Of a stretch of DNA of 64,000 nucleotides, positions 44,276 to 52,639 are shown piece by piece. Made by a program: the position numbers and the translations under genes. The stretch is from Paenibacillus_AB hodogayensis (GTDB lineage: Bacteria; Bacillota; Bacilli; Paenibacillales; NBRC-103111), in contig NZ_BAAAYO010000006.1 in assembly GCF_039536325.1 (NCBI RefSeq), positions 744,001 to 808,000 on the forward strand, read 5' to 3'. The notes beneath the pieces were generated by a model. That model was not told where the DNA came from, searched no databases, and saw only the letters and a program-made list of their open reading frames with translations. How positions within the stretch are numbered: the stretch's first letter is position 1; every line of letters starts with the position of its first letter.

Positions 44276-44872
44276 TCAAGTCCTATCCGTTTGGTCTGCG
44301 CCCGGAGAATGCGGGGACGCATTCGTCCCTTCCCGCCGGGCGGGCTCCCCAAGCTTTTTGTAATACGCAAGCCGGTCTTCGCCTTCATAGTAAAAATTCG
44401 GATACCGGCCGATCTGCTCGAAGCCCCTCCGTTCAAACATCGTGCGGATCGGCAAATACTCAGGCAAATCGCATGTGTAAGTCAGCAAATATCTGCCGCC
44501 GATGGAGACGATGTAGCTTTCCAGCGCCCGGAACAGCTGTCCGGCCACGCCGCTTTGCCGGTATTGCCGGTGGACGACCATATAGTCCCACAAATAGCCG
44601 TCGGTGCGATGCTCGTTCTCCTTGCAGCTCGTTACGCCGACGATTTCCCCGGACTCGTCTTCCACATACCAATACAGATGATGCCTCTGCCGGAGACTGT
44701 CCGACGGGGCGTTGCGAAAATGCTCGATCTCTCCCGGCGTATGCCGTTGATCGTCAAACGACCACTCCGAGAGAAAAAAGGCGCTGATCCGCCTTGCCTC
44801 TTCCTCCGTTGCCATCAGCTTGACCCGGAAATCGCTCTTCGACCCGGTTCCTGTTGTTGAAATGGCGCTCAT
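44276..44872 (-). CDS. GNAT family N-acetyltransferase
   Basis: 198 residues. GNAT fold with GEIVGVTSCKEN (strand 4), DYMVVHRQYRQSGVAGQLFRALE (acetyl-CoA pyrophosphate loop R/QxxGxA near residue 105) and a C-terminal FERRGFEQIGRYPNFYYEGEDRLAYYKKL. ATG 44872 follows GAGGGGGGCCGGAC. It overlaps the operon with the next gene (stop 4 bases before its start). Substrate unknown. Confidence 0.87.
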   Translation of the reverse strand: MSAISTTGTGSKSDFRVKLMATEEEARRISAFFLSEWSFDDQRHTPGEIEHFRNAPSDSLRQRHHLYWYVEDESGEIVGVTSCKENEHRTDGYLWDYMVVHRQYRQSGVAGQLFRALESYIVSIGGRYLLTYTCDLPEYLPIRTMFERRGFEQIGRYPNFYYEGEDRLAYYKKLGEPARREGTNASPHSPGADQTDRT

Positions 44873-44919
44873 GTCCGGCCCCCCTCAAAGTTACAGCGCG
44901 CGGCGTCGATAACGCATCA

Positions 44920-47688
44920 TCACGATACCGACAACGTTCCGTTCCAATCTTCGGTCGTTCCGTTGCGGAAATATTCGTCGCATAAGTAAAAATACATTTG
45001 TGCCGCTTTGTCCTGACGATTCTGCTTGATGACCATCAGGAACGCTTCGCGGGCATCGTAGAAGCGGCCGTACTGATAATACGTAACGGCTTCCTCAAAG
45101 CGAGCCTTCGTCTTATCCTTCTGCACGCGTATCGTATCCGGATCTCCCTGGTATACATCATACAGGTGAAGCGGCTCTTTCATGCCGCCCGCCTGAATCA
45201 GTCCAAGATTGCGGTACTGGAAGGCGGTCGCGTCGCCGAGCGAGCGAACGACGCTGTCCGTGATCAGAATCGAAGCGCCTAGCGGCTCCGTCAATCTCTC
45301 CAAGATGGTGGAAATGTTCACATTGTCGGAGATGACGTTGCTCTCCAGACGCTGCTCTTCCCCGATAATGCCCAGCCGGAGCGGACCTTTATGCAAGCCG
45401 ACGCCGATATCGACGGGACGATAACCGGTACTGGCCCGATGGGTATTGTACAGTTCCATCTCCCTGCGCATCTCTACGGAAGCCCGCAGCGCATCGTCGG
45501 CCGAGCCGGGGAAAAGCGCCATGAAGCCTGCGCCCAAATACTTATTCACCAAGCCGTTGTGATTGCGCACATACGGACCGAATCGCTTGAGAAACGAATT
45601 GACGAAATTGAAATTTTCCTCCGGCGTCAGCCGCTTGGACATCAGGTAGAAGCCGCGGATGTTGCAGATCATCGTGCTCATGTTCTGCTCCACCTGGTCC
45701 CCCAGCTCGACGTCCAGAATCGAGTCCTTGTTCAAGAAGCGAAGAAACTGCTGCGGAACGAACCGGTAATACGCGTGGCTGAACGCCTCCACCTTCGTGA
45801 TGTAGTCGCGAATGCGCGCCGCCATCGTATTGACGCTCTCGCCCAGATCGGAAATCTCGTCCCTCGTGCGGATGTTGACTTCCGTGTCCCAGTTGCCTTT
45901 GGCAATATCGCCGACCTTGCTCCGCAGCTTGCGCAGCGAGGACAGCTGAATAAAGGTCATTAGCAGCAGCACGATCAGCAGTCCGCCGGAGATGAAGGCA
46001 ATATTGACTACGATCGACTGGAGCACCCCTCTGCGGTGGACGAGCAGCGATTCCATATTTTTGCTCGTTTCGAACACGCCGATAATGTTCCCCGCCGTAT
46101 TGCGGATCGGGGCGATCGCGTAATTCCAGCTTCCCGTATCGTCGATCCAGCCCCCGGTCACGACTTTGCCTTCGCGGATGACCTGCGTATTCTCCTCGGT
46201 GAGCGGGAACGGATTAAACATATGCATCGCGTCGTCGTCCTCGAGAATGCGGAAGATCGCGCCGTTCTCCACCTTGTAAACCGCCTTGTAAAAGCCGCGG
46301 TTGTCGTTATTGACGGTCGCTTCGCTGCTGTCGAACACGGCGTTGATCTTCTTGCGGAATTCGTTGAACGTCTCGCCGCGGTATTCGATGGGCGAGGTCA
46401 GCGCCTCCAGTTTATCGCCGTCGATCAGATTTTGTCCGTTCGCCGCAAGCAGCGACAGTTCGCGGAACGTCTCCTGCTCCATTTTGGCGACGAAATTGTT
46501 GTAGACGACCATCGACAGCGTAATCATCGCAATCGCAACAGCCGGCACGAACACGATAATTTGCTTGAACACGAGCGATGTTCGCCGCCCCAGCACGTTG
46601 ATGTAGAGCAGCTTCGCCGCATAAACGAGCAGCAGCAACCCTATCGCCGCCGTCCCCCACACCAGCCAGCGGTGAGCGAGATAGCCGCCCGAATACCGCA
46701 TCTTGTCCATCGTCGGGGCGAACTTGCCGTCCGGGTAATAGCGGTTCAACTGCGCATCGTCTACGATAATGACGTCGCCGTCGGGTCCGAGGCTGATCGA
46801 CGTTTTCTCGTACGAGAGTCGAACCCCTTTCTCCTCCGCCTTGGCCGTATTGACCAGCTCTTCGATGATATAAGGCTGCTTGGGATCAAGCCGGCTGATC
46901 GCTTTGGACAAATAGTCGATAAACACCGTCCGTCCTTGCGCATCCAGCTTCAAGCTTTCCGGAAAATTGCGCAGCGTCCGGTCCAGGCCGGGAAGCGGGT
47001 AAACCTTCGCCGACACGGCGTCCGCGCCGACCTTGTAAATTTCGCCGCTGCGGGCCGAGTAATAAATGTTCTCGGGAGCGGTTCCGGCAATATCGGACAA
47101 ATATTTGTTGGCCGGCATATCGAAGGAGAACACCCGCTGAGGCTTCTCCTCCTGCGCTCCCAGCTTGTACTGGGTAACTCTCGTCACCTCGTCGTTATAG
47201 AAATACAGGTCGCCTTGGCGGATTTGCGGGCTTTTCAAGCTGCCGATCCGATACCGCTTGTTTTTGAATTCCTCGTAATCCTGGTTGAAAATAACCCAGT
47301 CGAACGTCCCGTTGGCACCGAACCGGACGATCTGCTCCGACTTGACCGTCAGCCCGTACGGATCGAGCAGCGTACGCACCGTGTACAACCGGTCCTGGTC
47401 GTCGACAGCCATATCGTTGAAGCGGAACTGCTCGCCGTTTTTGCCGGTATCGCTATGCAGCGAGAACAGCAGCACTCCGTTCTTGTCCATTTTGTGGATC
47501 GTTTTCTTGGAATTGTCGATCACGTACAGATTGTCGTTCCGATCGGCAATCGCTTTGGACAGGCTGACGAACGGAAGCTCCCGGTCCAGCGGATTTTGCG
47601 CGAGCAGCCGTCTTTCCTGAAACGCGTACGTTCCGGCTACGGCGGCGAGCAGCAGGACGAGCAGCAAAGCCGCGACAGACTTCTTCAT
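44920..47688 (-). CDS. Membrane class III cyclase-like protein with degenerate catalytic site
   Basis: 922 residues. N-terminal helix, an extracytoplasmic NHL-like propeller region (about 35-330, DNLYVIDNSKKTIHKMDKNG), two more helices, a Cache-like sensor (about 410-560), a helix, HAMP (about 605-655, DTEVNIRTRDEISDLGESVNTM) and a class III adenylate/guanylate cyclase domain (about 670-850). The metal-binding Asp positions read N (ICNIRGF) and A (KYLGAGFMALF). The transition-state Arg after VN is also replaced (DNVNISTIL). The domain is therefore probably not catalytic. A TPR-like tail (YYQYGRFYDAREAFLMVI) ends the protein. ATG 47688 lies ten bases after GAGGGG. It precedes the cNMP-binding fusion gene. 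Confidence 0.88.
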   Translation of the reverse strand: MKKSVAALLLVLLLAAVAGTYAFQERRLLAQNPLDRELPFVSLSKAIADRNDNLYVIDNSKKTIHKMDKNGVLLFSLHSDTGKNGEQFRFNDMAVDDQDRLYTVRTLLDPYGLTVKSEQIVRFGANGTFDWVIFNQDYEEFKNKRYRIGSLKSPQIRQGDLYFYNDEVTRVTQYKLGAQEEKPQRVFSFDMPANKYLSDIAGTAPENIYYSARSGEIYKVGADAVSAKVYPLPGLDRTLRNFPESLKLDAQGRTVFIDYLSKAISRLDPKQPYIIEELVNTAKAEEKGVRLSYEKTSISLGPDGDVIIVDDAQLNRYYPDGKFAPTMDKMRYSGGYLAHRWLVWGTAAIGLLLLVYAAKLLYINVLGRRTSLVFKQIIVFVPAVAIAMITLSMVVYNNFVAKMEQETFRELSLLAANGQNLIDGDKLEALTSPIEYRGETFNEFRKKINAVFDSSEATVNNDNRGFYKAVYKVENGAIFRILEDDDAMHMFNPFPLTEENTQVIREGKVVTGGWIDDTGSWNYAIAPIRNTAGNIIGVFETSKNMESLLVHRRGVLQSIVVNIAFISGGLLIVLLLMTFIQLSSLRKLRSKVGDIAKGNWDTEVNIRTRDEISDLGESVNTMAARIRDYITKVEAFSHAYYRFVPQQFLRFLNKDSILDVELGDQVEQNMSTMICNIRGFYLMSKRLTPEENFNFVNSFLKRFGPYVRNHNGLVNKYLGAGFMALFPGSADDALRASVEMRREMELYNTHRASTGYRPVDIGVGLHKGPLRLGIIGEEQRLESNVISDNVNISTILERLTEPLGASILITDSVVRSLGDATAFQYRNLGLIQAGGMKEPLHLYDVYQGDPDTIRVQKDKTKARFEEAVTYYQYGRFYDAREAFLMVIKQNRQDKAAQMYFYLCDEYFRNGTTEDWNGTLSVS

Positions 47689-47830
47689 AGGATGGAATCC
47701 CCTCGTTTGACTGAAAATAGGGCGGCCGGCGGGCATACTCCCCGGCGACCCGGCCACGCCATCGGCTCCCGTGACATGGCTTCTGGTGCTTGTCAGAATC
47801 AAGTATCAAGTACAATACCGACCACGCCGA

Positions 47831-48725
47831 AAATCGGCAGTTCTGAGCAGCTCTGCTCAGAGTGGAAATCAGCCCTCTCCGGCCCCACCCAGAATTAATG
47901 CTCCTTCAAACACTATCCCTCGCCGGAGCGGCCTCTTGCGCGGAAATAATGCTCTTTCGAGCACTATCGCGGGCCCCGACGCAGGAAAATGGCCGTTCTG
48001 AGCAGCTCCGTCCGGAGTTAATGTTCTTTTGGACACTATTCCTCCCCAGAGCGGCCTCTGGCGCGGAAATAATGCTCTTTCGAGCACTATCGCGTGCCAC
48101 GGCGCAGGAAAACGGCCGTTCTGAGCAGCTCTACCCAGAGTTAATGCTCTTTCGGACACTATCCCTCGCCGGAACGCCCGCTAGCTCGGGAATAATGCTC
48201 TTTCGAGCACTATCCCGTGCCCAGTCGCAGGAAAAGGGCCGTTCTGAGCAACTCTGCCCGGAGTTAATGCTCTTTCGGACACTATTCCTCCCCGGAGCGG
48301 CCTCTGGAGCGGAAATAATGCTCTTTCGAGCACTATCGCGGGCCCCGACGCAGGAAAAGGGCCGTTCTGAGCAGCTCTACCCAGAGTTATGCTCTTTCGG
48401 ACACTATCCCTCGCCGGAACGCCCGCTAGCTCGGGAATAATGCTCTTTCGAGCACTATCGCGTGCCACGGCGCAGGAAAACGGCCGTTCTGAGCAACTCT
48501 GCTCGGAGTTAATGCTCTTTCGGACACTATTCCTCCCCGGAACGCCCGCAAACGCCGGAATAATGCTCTTTCGAGCACTATCGCGTGCCCAGTCGCAGGA
48601 AAAGGGCCGTTCTGAGCAGCTCTACCCAGAGTTAATGCTCTTTCGGACACTATTCCTCCCCGGATCGGCCTCTGGCGCGGAAATAATGCTCTTTCGAGCA
48701 CTATCGCGGGCCGTCAGGCGTTTCA
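47831..48725. repeat. Seven-copy 123-bp tandem repeat array
   Basis: The marker AATAATGCTC lies at 47945, 48068, 48191, 48314, 48436, 48559 and 48682, a strict 123-base period except one 122-base step caused by a missing A near 48393. Each unit holds two related short motifs, ATGCTCTTTCGAGCACTAT (GCTC/GAGC stem) and ATGCTCTTTCGGACACTAT, separated by variable segments. The unit is a multiple of three, so long frames run through on both strands, but no start, ribosome site or codon bias supports coding. The array fills the gap between two divergently placed large genes (47689-48765). Confidence 0.92.
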
Positions 48726-48765
48726 AGTATTATCGCGAGCTGCGGACCGGATGAACACTTACTAG

Positions 48766-51700
48766 TTAGTACAGCTCAATCGTACCGGTCTTGTCGTTCC
48801 ACACGACCTGAAGACCGATCGCTTCCGCCAAAAAACGCAGCGGAACGTATGTAAATCCCGCCAGCAACTGCGGCGGCGTATCCAAGGCGACCGGCGCTCC
48901 GTCGACATAGGCGAGCACGCTGCCGATCGTACATTCGGCGGTGCCGTACCCGGTGCTGACCGTTGCGGTCATCGTCGCCCCGTCCCAGTCCACGGCGGCC
49001 CCGAACGATTCGGATACGGCCCGCAGCGGTATAAACGCCTGACCGTCAAGCAGCATCGGCGGCGCGGCCAGCTTGACCGACACCGTCGGGGACAGCAGAT
49101 GCGGCGGCGGGAGCGCTTCGCTCCCTTCTCCTGCTTCTGCCTTAAGCTGCTCGGCCAACTGCCCGAGCGCCTGCAGCTCCGCCTCCGAGTACGCCTCCTT
49201 CTGCTTCGCGACAGCCTGCCGGAGCAGCTCCGTTCGCTGCCGCTCCAGCAGGTCGGCGATCTGCGCCTGCGCTTCGGCGGCTGCCGTTCCAGGCGGCGCG
49301 GTTCCGGCCGCGACCTCGTTCAACAGCGTTTCGACCGACTCCAGCTCGGCGAAAAGCTGCTCGATGGCGAGCTGTCCCGCGGCAGCGTTCATGGAGTGGA
49401 GCGTGCCGGAGAGCGACTCGGCTTTTGGCGCGTCGCCGGACTGTACGGCTTTGCCCAGCTCCGTCTTCACCGCGGCCGCCGCTTGGGCCAGAACGGCCAG
49501 CCCTTCGGTGGTGCCGTTTCCGGCATCGACGGCCTTTCCGTTCGCTTCCAGCCATGCCTCCACGGCTTGGAGAGCGGCCGCGCCGTTACCGGCGGCTATC
49601 GCTGCTTGCAGCTCCGCATGCCGCTTATCGGCCAAGCGCTGCAGCTCGTCCGCGTCGGCCGCCCCCGGTCCGCTCCCGGCCGACGTTCCCGGGCCCGGAT
49701 CGGCTCCCGAACCGGTGCCAGACGATTCCCCAGCTCCCGGACCGCTACCAGATGGAGTGCCGGGTCCTGAGCCGCCCCCGCCGTCTTTTCCGCCTCCGTT
49801 CCCGCCTTTTGTTCCGCCTCCGTTCCCGGCGTTTTCCTCCGCCAGCTTGGCCAGAAGCGCCTCCGGATTGTTGATCAGCGTCATATTCTTTAAAGCCGCT
49901 CCGGCGTCTCCGTCCTTCACAGCTTTCAGCATGGCGATGCGCGCCTTGGCGTCTTCGATCTGCGTCGCCAAACCGGCGAGCAGACCGGCTTTGCCGTTGT
50001 CCGCCGCTTCCTTCTTATCGGCTTCCAACTGCTCCACCTGCTTCCCGAGCGCGGCGAGCTGCTGCTCCAGCTCCGCAGCGGTAAGCAGCGACCGGAGCCC
50101 CTCTTCGCCGGACACTTCCATCGTAACGCGGACTTTGGCCCGCTGTTCCGCCGTAAGCGCAGCGCCGCCAGTCGGGTCGCTCAAGGCCGACGCGTCCGTT
50201 AGCCGCTCCGTATCGAACCACACTTTTCCGTCCGCGGAGTACAAAATGCCTTGTCCGGATTCCTTCACGCTGGCTGCCGCGGCATTGTACAGCTGCGGGG
50301 TCAGCGCGTTCAGAGCAATCTGCACCGTGCCGATCAGGACCGCCGCGCTTTCGGGCTTCCCAGAAGTCGCAGCAGGCGCGCCCGCAGTAACTGGCTTCAA
50401 GGTAAAGGTGCCGAGCGAAGCGCTGCCCTCGAGCTGCGCCTCGCCGATCGTGTCGTCGCCGCGGTAGAGCACCAGCTTCAACCGTTCCGGCTGGGCGACA
50501 TACAAACTGAGAAGACGAAGCGGCTTGCCGGCCTTCGTTCTGCCTCCGATGATCGCTCCATTCGCATCGAAAAGGGCGTACTCGGTCGCCTGCAGTCTTT
50601 TGTCCGGAGAAGGCTCGAACTCCGACAGCAGCTCGCCGACAGCGGGCCGCACCGTCCATTTGCCGGACGACCGCTTGTCGGGGAGTGGCGCCACGGGACT
50701 CAAGCCGTCGTCGATCTGCTCATACGGCAGCACTCCTTGCCGGTACGTCCCCTCTACCGCTCCGCCCGTGTCCGTATTGAGCTTTCCGATAGCGCCCCTA
50801 TAGGCGATTTGCGCGGACAGGACAAGCGCGTCGCTGGCTGCAAAAGCTTCCTTCGCTCCGTCAAGCTCCTCCTCGGGGGATAGGCCTAGCTTGCGCTTGC
50901 TTTCCGCCTTGCCGAGCGCATCGGCCGCCGCATCCCGGTTCCGCAGCGCTTGGGCGTAGGCTTCCTCCGCTCCTTTCGCGTCCAAATACGTCTGACGCAC
51001 CGCTGCGATGACCCCGGCCCGGCTTTCCTTTTCCTTCTGCGCGGCCTTGCCCTGCTCCATCGCCGCAAGCGGCAGTCCGTTGCGCAGATCGTCCAAATAT
51101 CGGAGACCGTCGAATTCGCCCTGGAACAGCTTCTTCGGAATCGGGAGCAAAATCCAGTAATACCCTTCCCAATCTTGCCGGACTTGCTCCAGCAAGCCTT
51201 CGTATTGGGCCGCGAACAGGTCCATATCGATGTCCGGGCCGCCGAACATCCGGTCCAGCGCCTTCATGCGCCCGGCGCCAAACTTCGAACTGTACAAATT
51301 TCGCGTGACGTTCAGGTTCTCGTCCGCGAGACGGCGGGACTGCACGTCCTGAATGAGCGCCGTATTCGTCTCCAACGCCTTGGCTATGTATCCAGGCAGC
51401 GTCCGTTCCGATAAGTCGGCGTACACCGGTTCGAACGTCATGGCAAAAGGCCGCTCCAGGGATACGCCGACCTTGGCTCCAAGCGCCAACCGGGTTCCCT
51501 TCACGCTCAGCTGAGCCTGCTTGTAGGCCGAAGCGGCTTGCTCCAAGCCCTGCTCCGCCGCTTCCCGGTCCGTTTGCTTCGCCAGCCCGTATTTCAGCTT
51601 CTGCCGCACGGCATCGAGACGCTTCTGCGCTTCGTCCCACCCAGCGCGGGCCTTTTCCTCAGCCTGCGCCGCCTGGTAGACTTGCAAATACGCTTTTTCC

Positions 51701-52074
51701 GTCTCGTTGCCCGCTTCGACCGTCTTCTGCCGCAATTGCTCGCGGGCGACCGTCAGCTGCATTTGGGCTTGCGGCACCTTCATCCGGGTTTGCAGCTGCT
51801 GGCTTAAATTGCGTGGCTTGGCGAACAAGCCGGCCGCCTTTTCCTCTTCGCTTTTTTGCGCGTAATGGGCTTGCTCCAGCTCGACCTGCTTCTGCCGGAC
51901 CGTTGTACGCGCCTCCCGGAGACCCGGATCCCGTCCGAGCGACAGCTCGACCGCTTCGCGCATGGACAGCGATTGCAGATCCGCCGCATTGGCCGGACGG
52001 ACCGCCTCAAGCGGGCCCAGCACCGTCAGCAGCACGGCCAAGCCTAGCTTCAGACCGCTTGACTCAGCTCTCAA
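48766..52074 (-). CDS. TolC-like coiled-coil protein with copper-amine-oxidase-type C-terminal domain
   Basis: 1102 residues. Signal peptide (LGLAVLLTVLGPLEAVRPANA). Residues about 40-430 resemble the outer membrane efflux protein (TolC) repeats: SMREAVELSLGRDPGLREARTTV, long heptad helices, LKYGLAKQTDREAAEQGLEQA, then a second half. A central beta domain and more coiled coil follow (about 480-720). A Gly/Pro/Ser-rich linker is at about 765-805 and a helical segment comes next. The end is a copper amine oxidase N-terminal-like domain (about 990-1102: QAFIPLRAVSESFGA, FTYVPLRFLAEAIGL), common in Paenibacillus surface proteins. Start TTG 52074 lies seven bases after GGAGGGGCC. No outer membrane is expected in this organism. 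Confidence 0.83.
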   Translation of the reverse strand: MRAESSGLKLGLAVLLTVLGPLEAVRPANAADLQSLSMREAVELSLGRDPGLREARTTVRQKQVELEQAHYAQKSEEEKAAGLFAKPRNLSQQLQTRMKVPQAQMQLTVAREQLRQKTVEAGNETEKAYLQVYQAAQAEEKARAGWDEAQKRLDAVRQKLKYGLAKQTDREAAEQGLEQAASAYKQAQLSVKGTRLALGAKVGVSLERPFAMTFEPVYADLSERTLPGYIAKALETNTALIQDVQSRRLADENLNVTRNLYSSKFGAGRMKALDRMFGGPDIDMDLFAAQYEGLLEQVRQDWEGYYWILLPIPKKLFQGEFDGLRYLDDLRNGLPLAAMEQGKAAQKEKESRAGVIAAVRQTYLDAKGAEEAYAQALRNRDAAADALGKAESKRKLGLSPEEELDGAKEAFAASDALVLSAQIAYRGAIGKLNTDTGGAVEGTYRQGVLPYEQIDDGLSPVAPLPDKRSSGKWTVRPAVGELLSEFEPSPDKRLQATEYALFDANGAIIGGRTKAGKPLRLLSLYVAQPERLKLVLYRGDDTIGEAQLEGSASLGTFTLKPVTAGAPAATSGKPESAAVLIGTVQIALNALTPQLYNAAAASVKESGQGILYSADGKVWFDTERLTDASALSDPTGGAALTAEQRAKVRVTMEVSGEEGLRSLLTAAELEQQLAALGKQVEQLEADKKEAADNGKAGLLAGLATQIEDAKARIAMLKAVKDGDAGAALKNMTLINNPEALLAKLAEENAGNGGGTKGGNGGGKDGGGGSGPGTPSGSGPGAGESSGTGSGADPGPGTSAGSGPGAADADELQRLADKRHAELQAAIAAGNGAAALQAVEAWLEANGKAVDAGNGTTEGLAVLAQAAAAVKTELGKAVQSGDAPKAESLSGTLHSMNAAAGQLAIEQLFAELESVETLLNEVAAGTAPPGTAAAEAQAQIADLLERQRTELLRQAVAKQKEAYSEAELQALGQLAEQLKAEAGEGSEALPPPHLLSPTVSVKLAAPPMLLDGQAFIPLRAVSESFGAAVDWDGATMTATVSTGYGTAECTIGSVLAYVDGAPVALDTPPQLLAGFTYVPLRFLAEAIGLQVVWNDKTGTIELY

Positions 52075-52143
52075 AATGGCCCCTCCCCCGTGTGCCCAAA
52101 TCTGAGATATGTAATTTGTCTCATAGAACACATTTGCGGCATA

Positions 52144-52172
52144 TTGCTGACCGTCCTCTTTTCTAGTACTAT
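52144..52172 (+). promoter_or_regulatory. Possible promoter of the PAAR-like gene
   Basis: TTGCTG (52144-52149) and TACTAT (52167-52172) are separated by 17 bases, upstream of the DUF4280 gene and divergent from the TolC-like gene. Confidence 0.45.
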
Positions 52173-52220
52173 GAAACTAATTATACCATTTCTTGCTTGA
52201 AAAATGATCATGAAGATTGG

Positions 52221-52619
52221 ATGAATGTCGATATGGGAAACGCAGTATGCGGCGGAGCCATGCTGCAATGCAGCTTCGGCGCCGCACCGAGTTCGCTCAT
52301 GGTGCTGCCCGTCAACCGGGTCATGACCTCCATGCCGATCGCCAATATTATGGATAACAAGCCGATGCTCAACATTATGCCCTTCGGCATGTGCCAATCG
52401 ATGGCCAATCCGACGGTAGCGGCCGCGACCGCTGCAGCTTTCGGCGTCCTTACGCCGATGCCCTGCGTTCCCGTCACCGCAGCCCCCTGGGCACCTGGCT
52501 CTCCTACCGTATTGGTCGCCAATATGCCTGCGCTCAACAACACATCGAAGTGCATGTGCAACTGGGGCGGCGTCATTCAGGTCGTCCAGCCGGGCCAGGC
52601 GACGATTCAGGTGCCGTAA
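52221..52619 (+). CDS. DUF4280 PAAR-like spike tip protein
   Basis: About 132 residues. Core VCGGAMLQCSFGAAPSSLMVLP, then ANIMDNKPMLNIMPFGMCQSMANP, PCVPVTAAPWAPGS and a Cys-containing end CMCNWGGVIQVVQPGQ; this is the DUF4280 pattern, a PAAR-like metal-binding tip for contractile spikes. The Cys/His-type ligands are Cys-rich as usual in this group. The start is uncertain: ATG 52221 is used, TTG 52197 and ATG 52233 are possible, none with a strong ribosome site. It is 20 bases upstream of the MORN-type gene and belongs with the tail genes on the other strand. Confidence 0.85.
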   Translation: MNVDMGNAVCGGAMLQCSFGAAPSSLMVLPVNRVMTSMPIANIMDNKPMLNIMPFGMCQSMANPTVAAATAAAFGVLTPMPCVPVTAAPWAPGSPTVLVANMPALNNTSKCMCNWGGVIQVVQPGQATIQVP

Positions 52620-52639
52620 TTTATCCGCAAAGCGAGGAC

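Noticed and set aside
47862..48440. Long plus-strand open frame (and minus-strand frames) with 41-residue repeats across the tandem array
   Set aside because: The frame is open only because the DNA period is 123 bases. There is no ribosome site, it is broken by a one-base deletion, and several frames on both strands are equally open.
52391..52639. Upstream extension of the MORN gene frame
   Set aside because: It overlaps the PAAR-like gene in another frame and is Arg/Ser-rich, unlike the membrane protein that follows.
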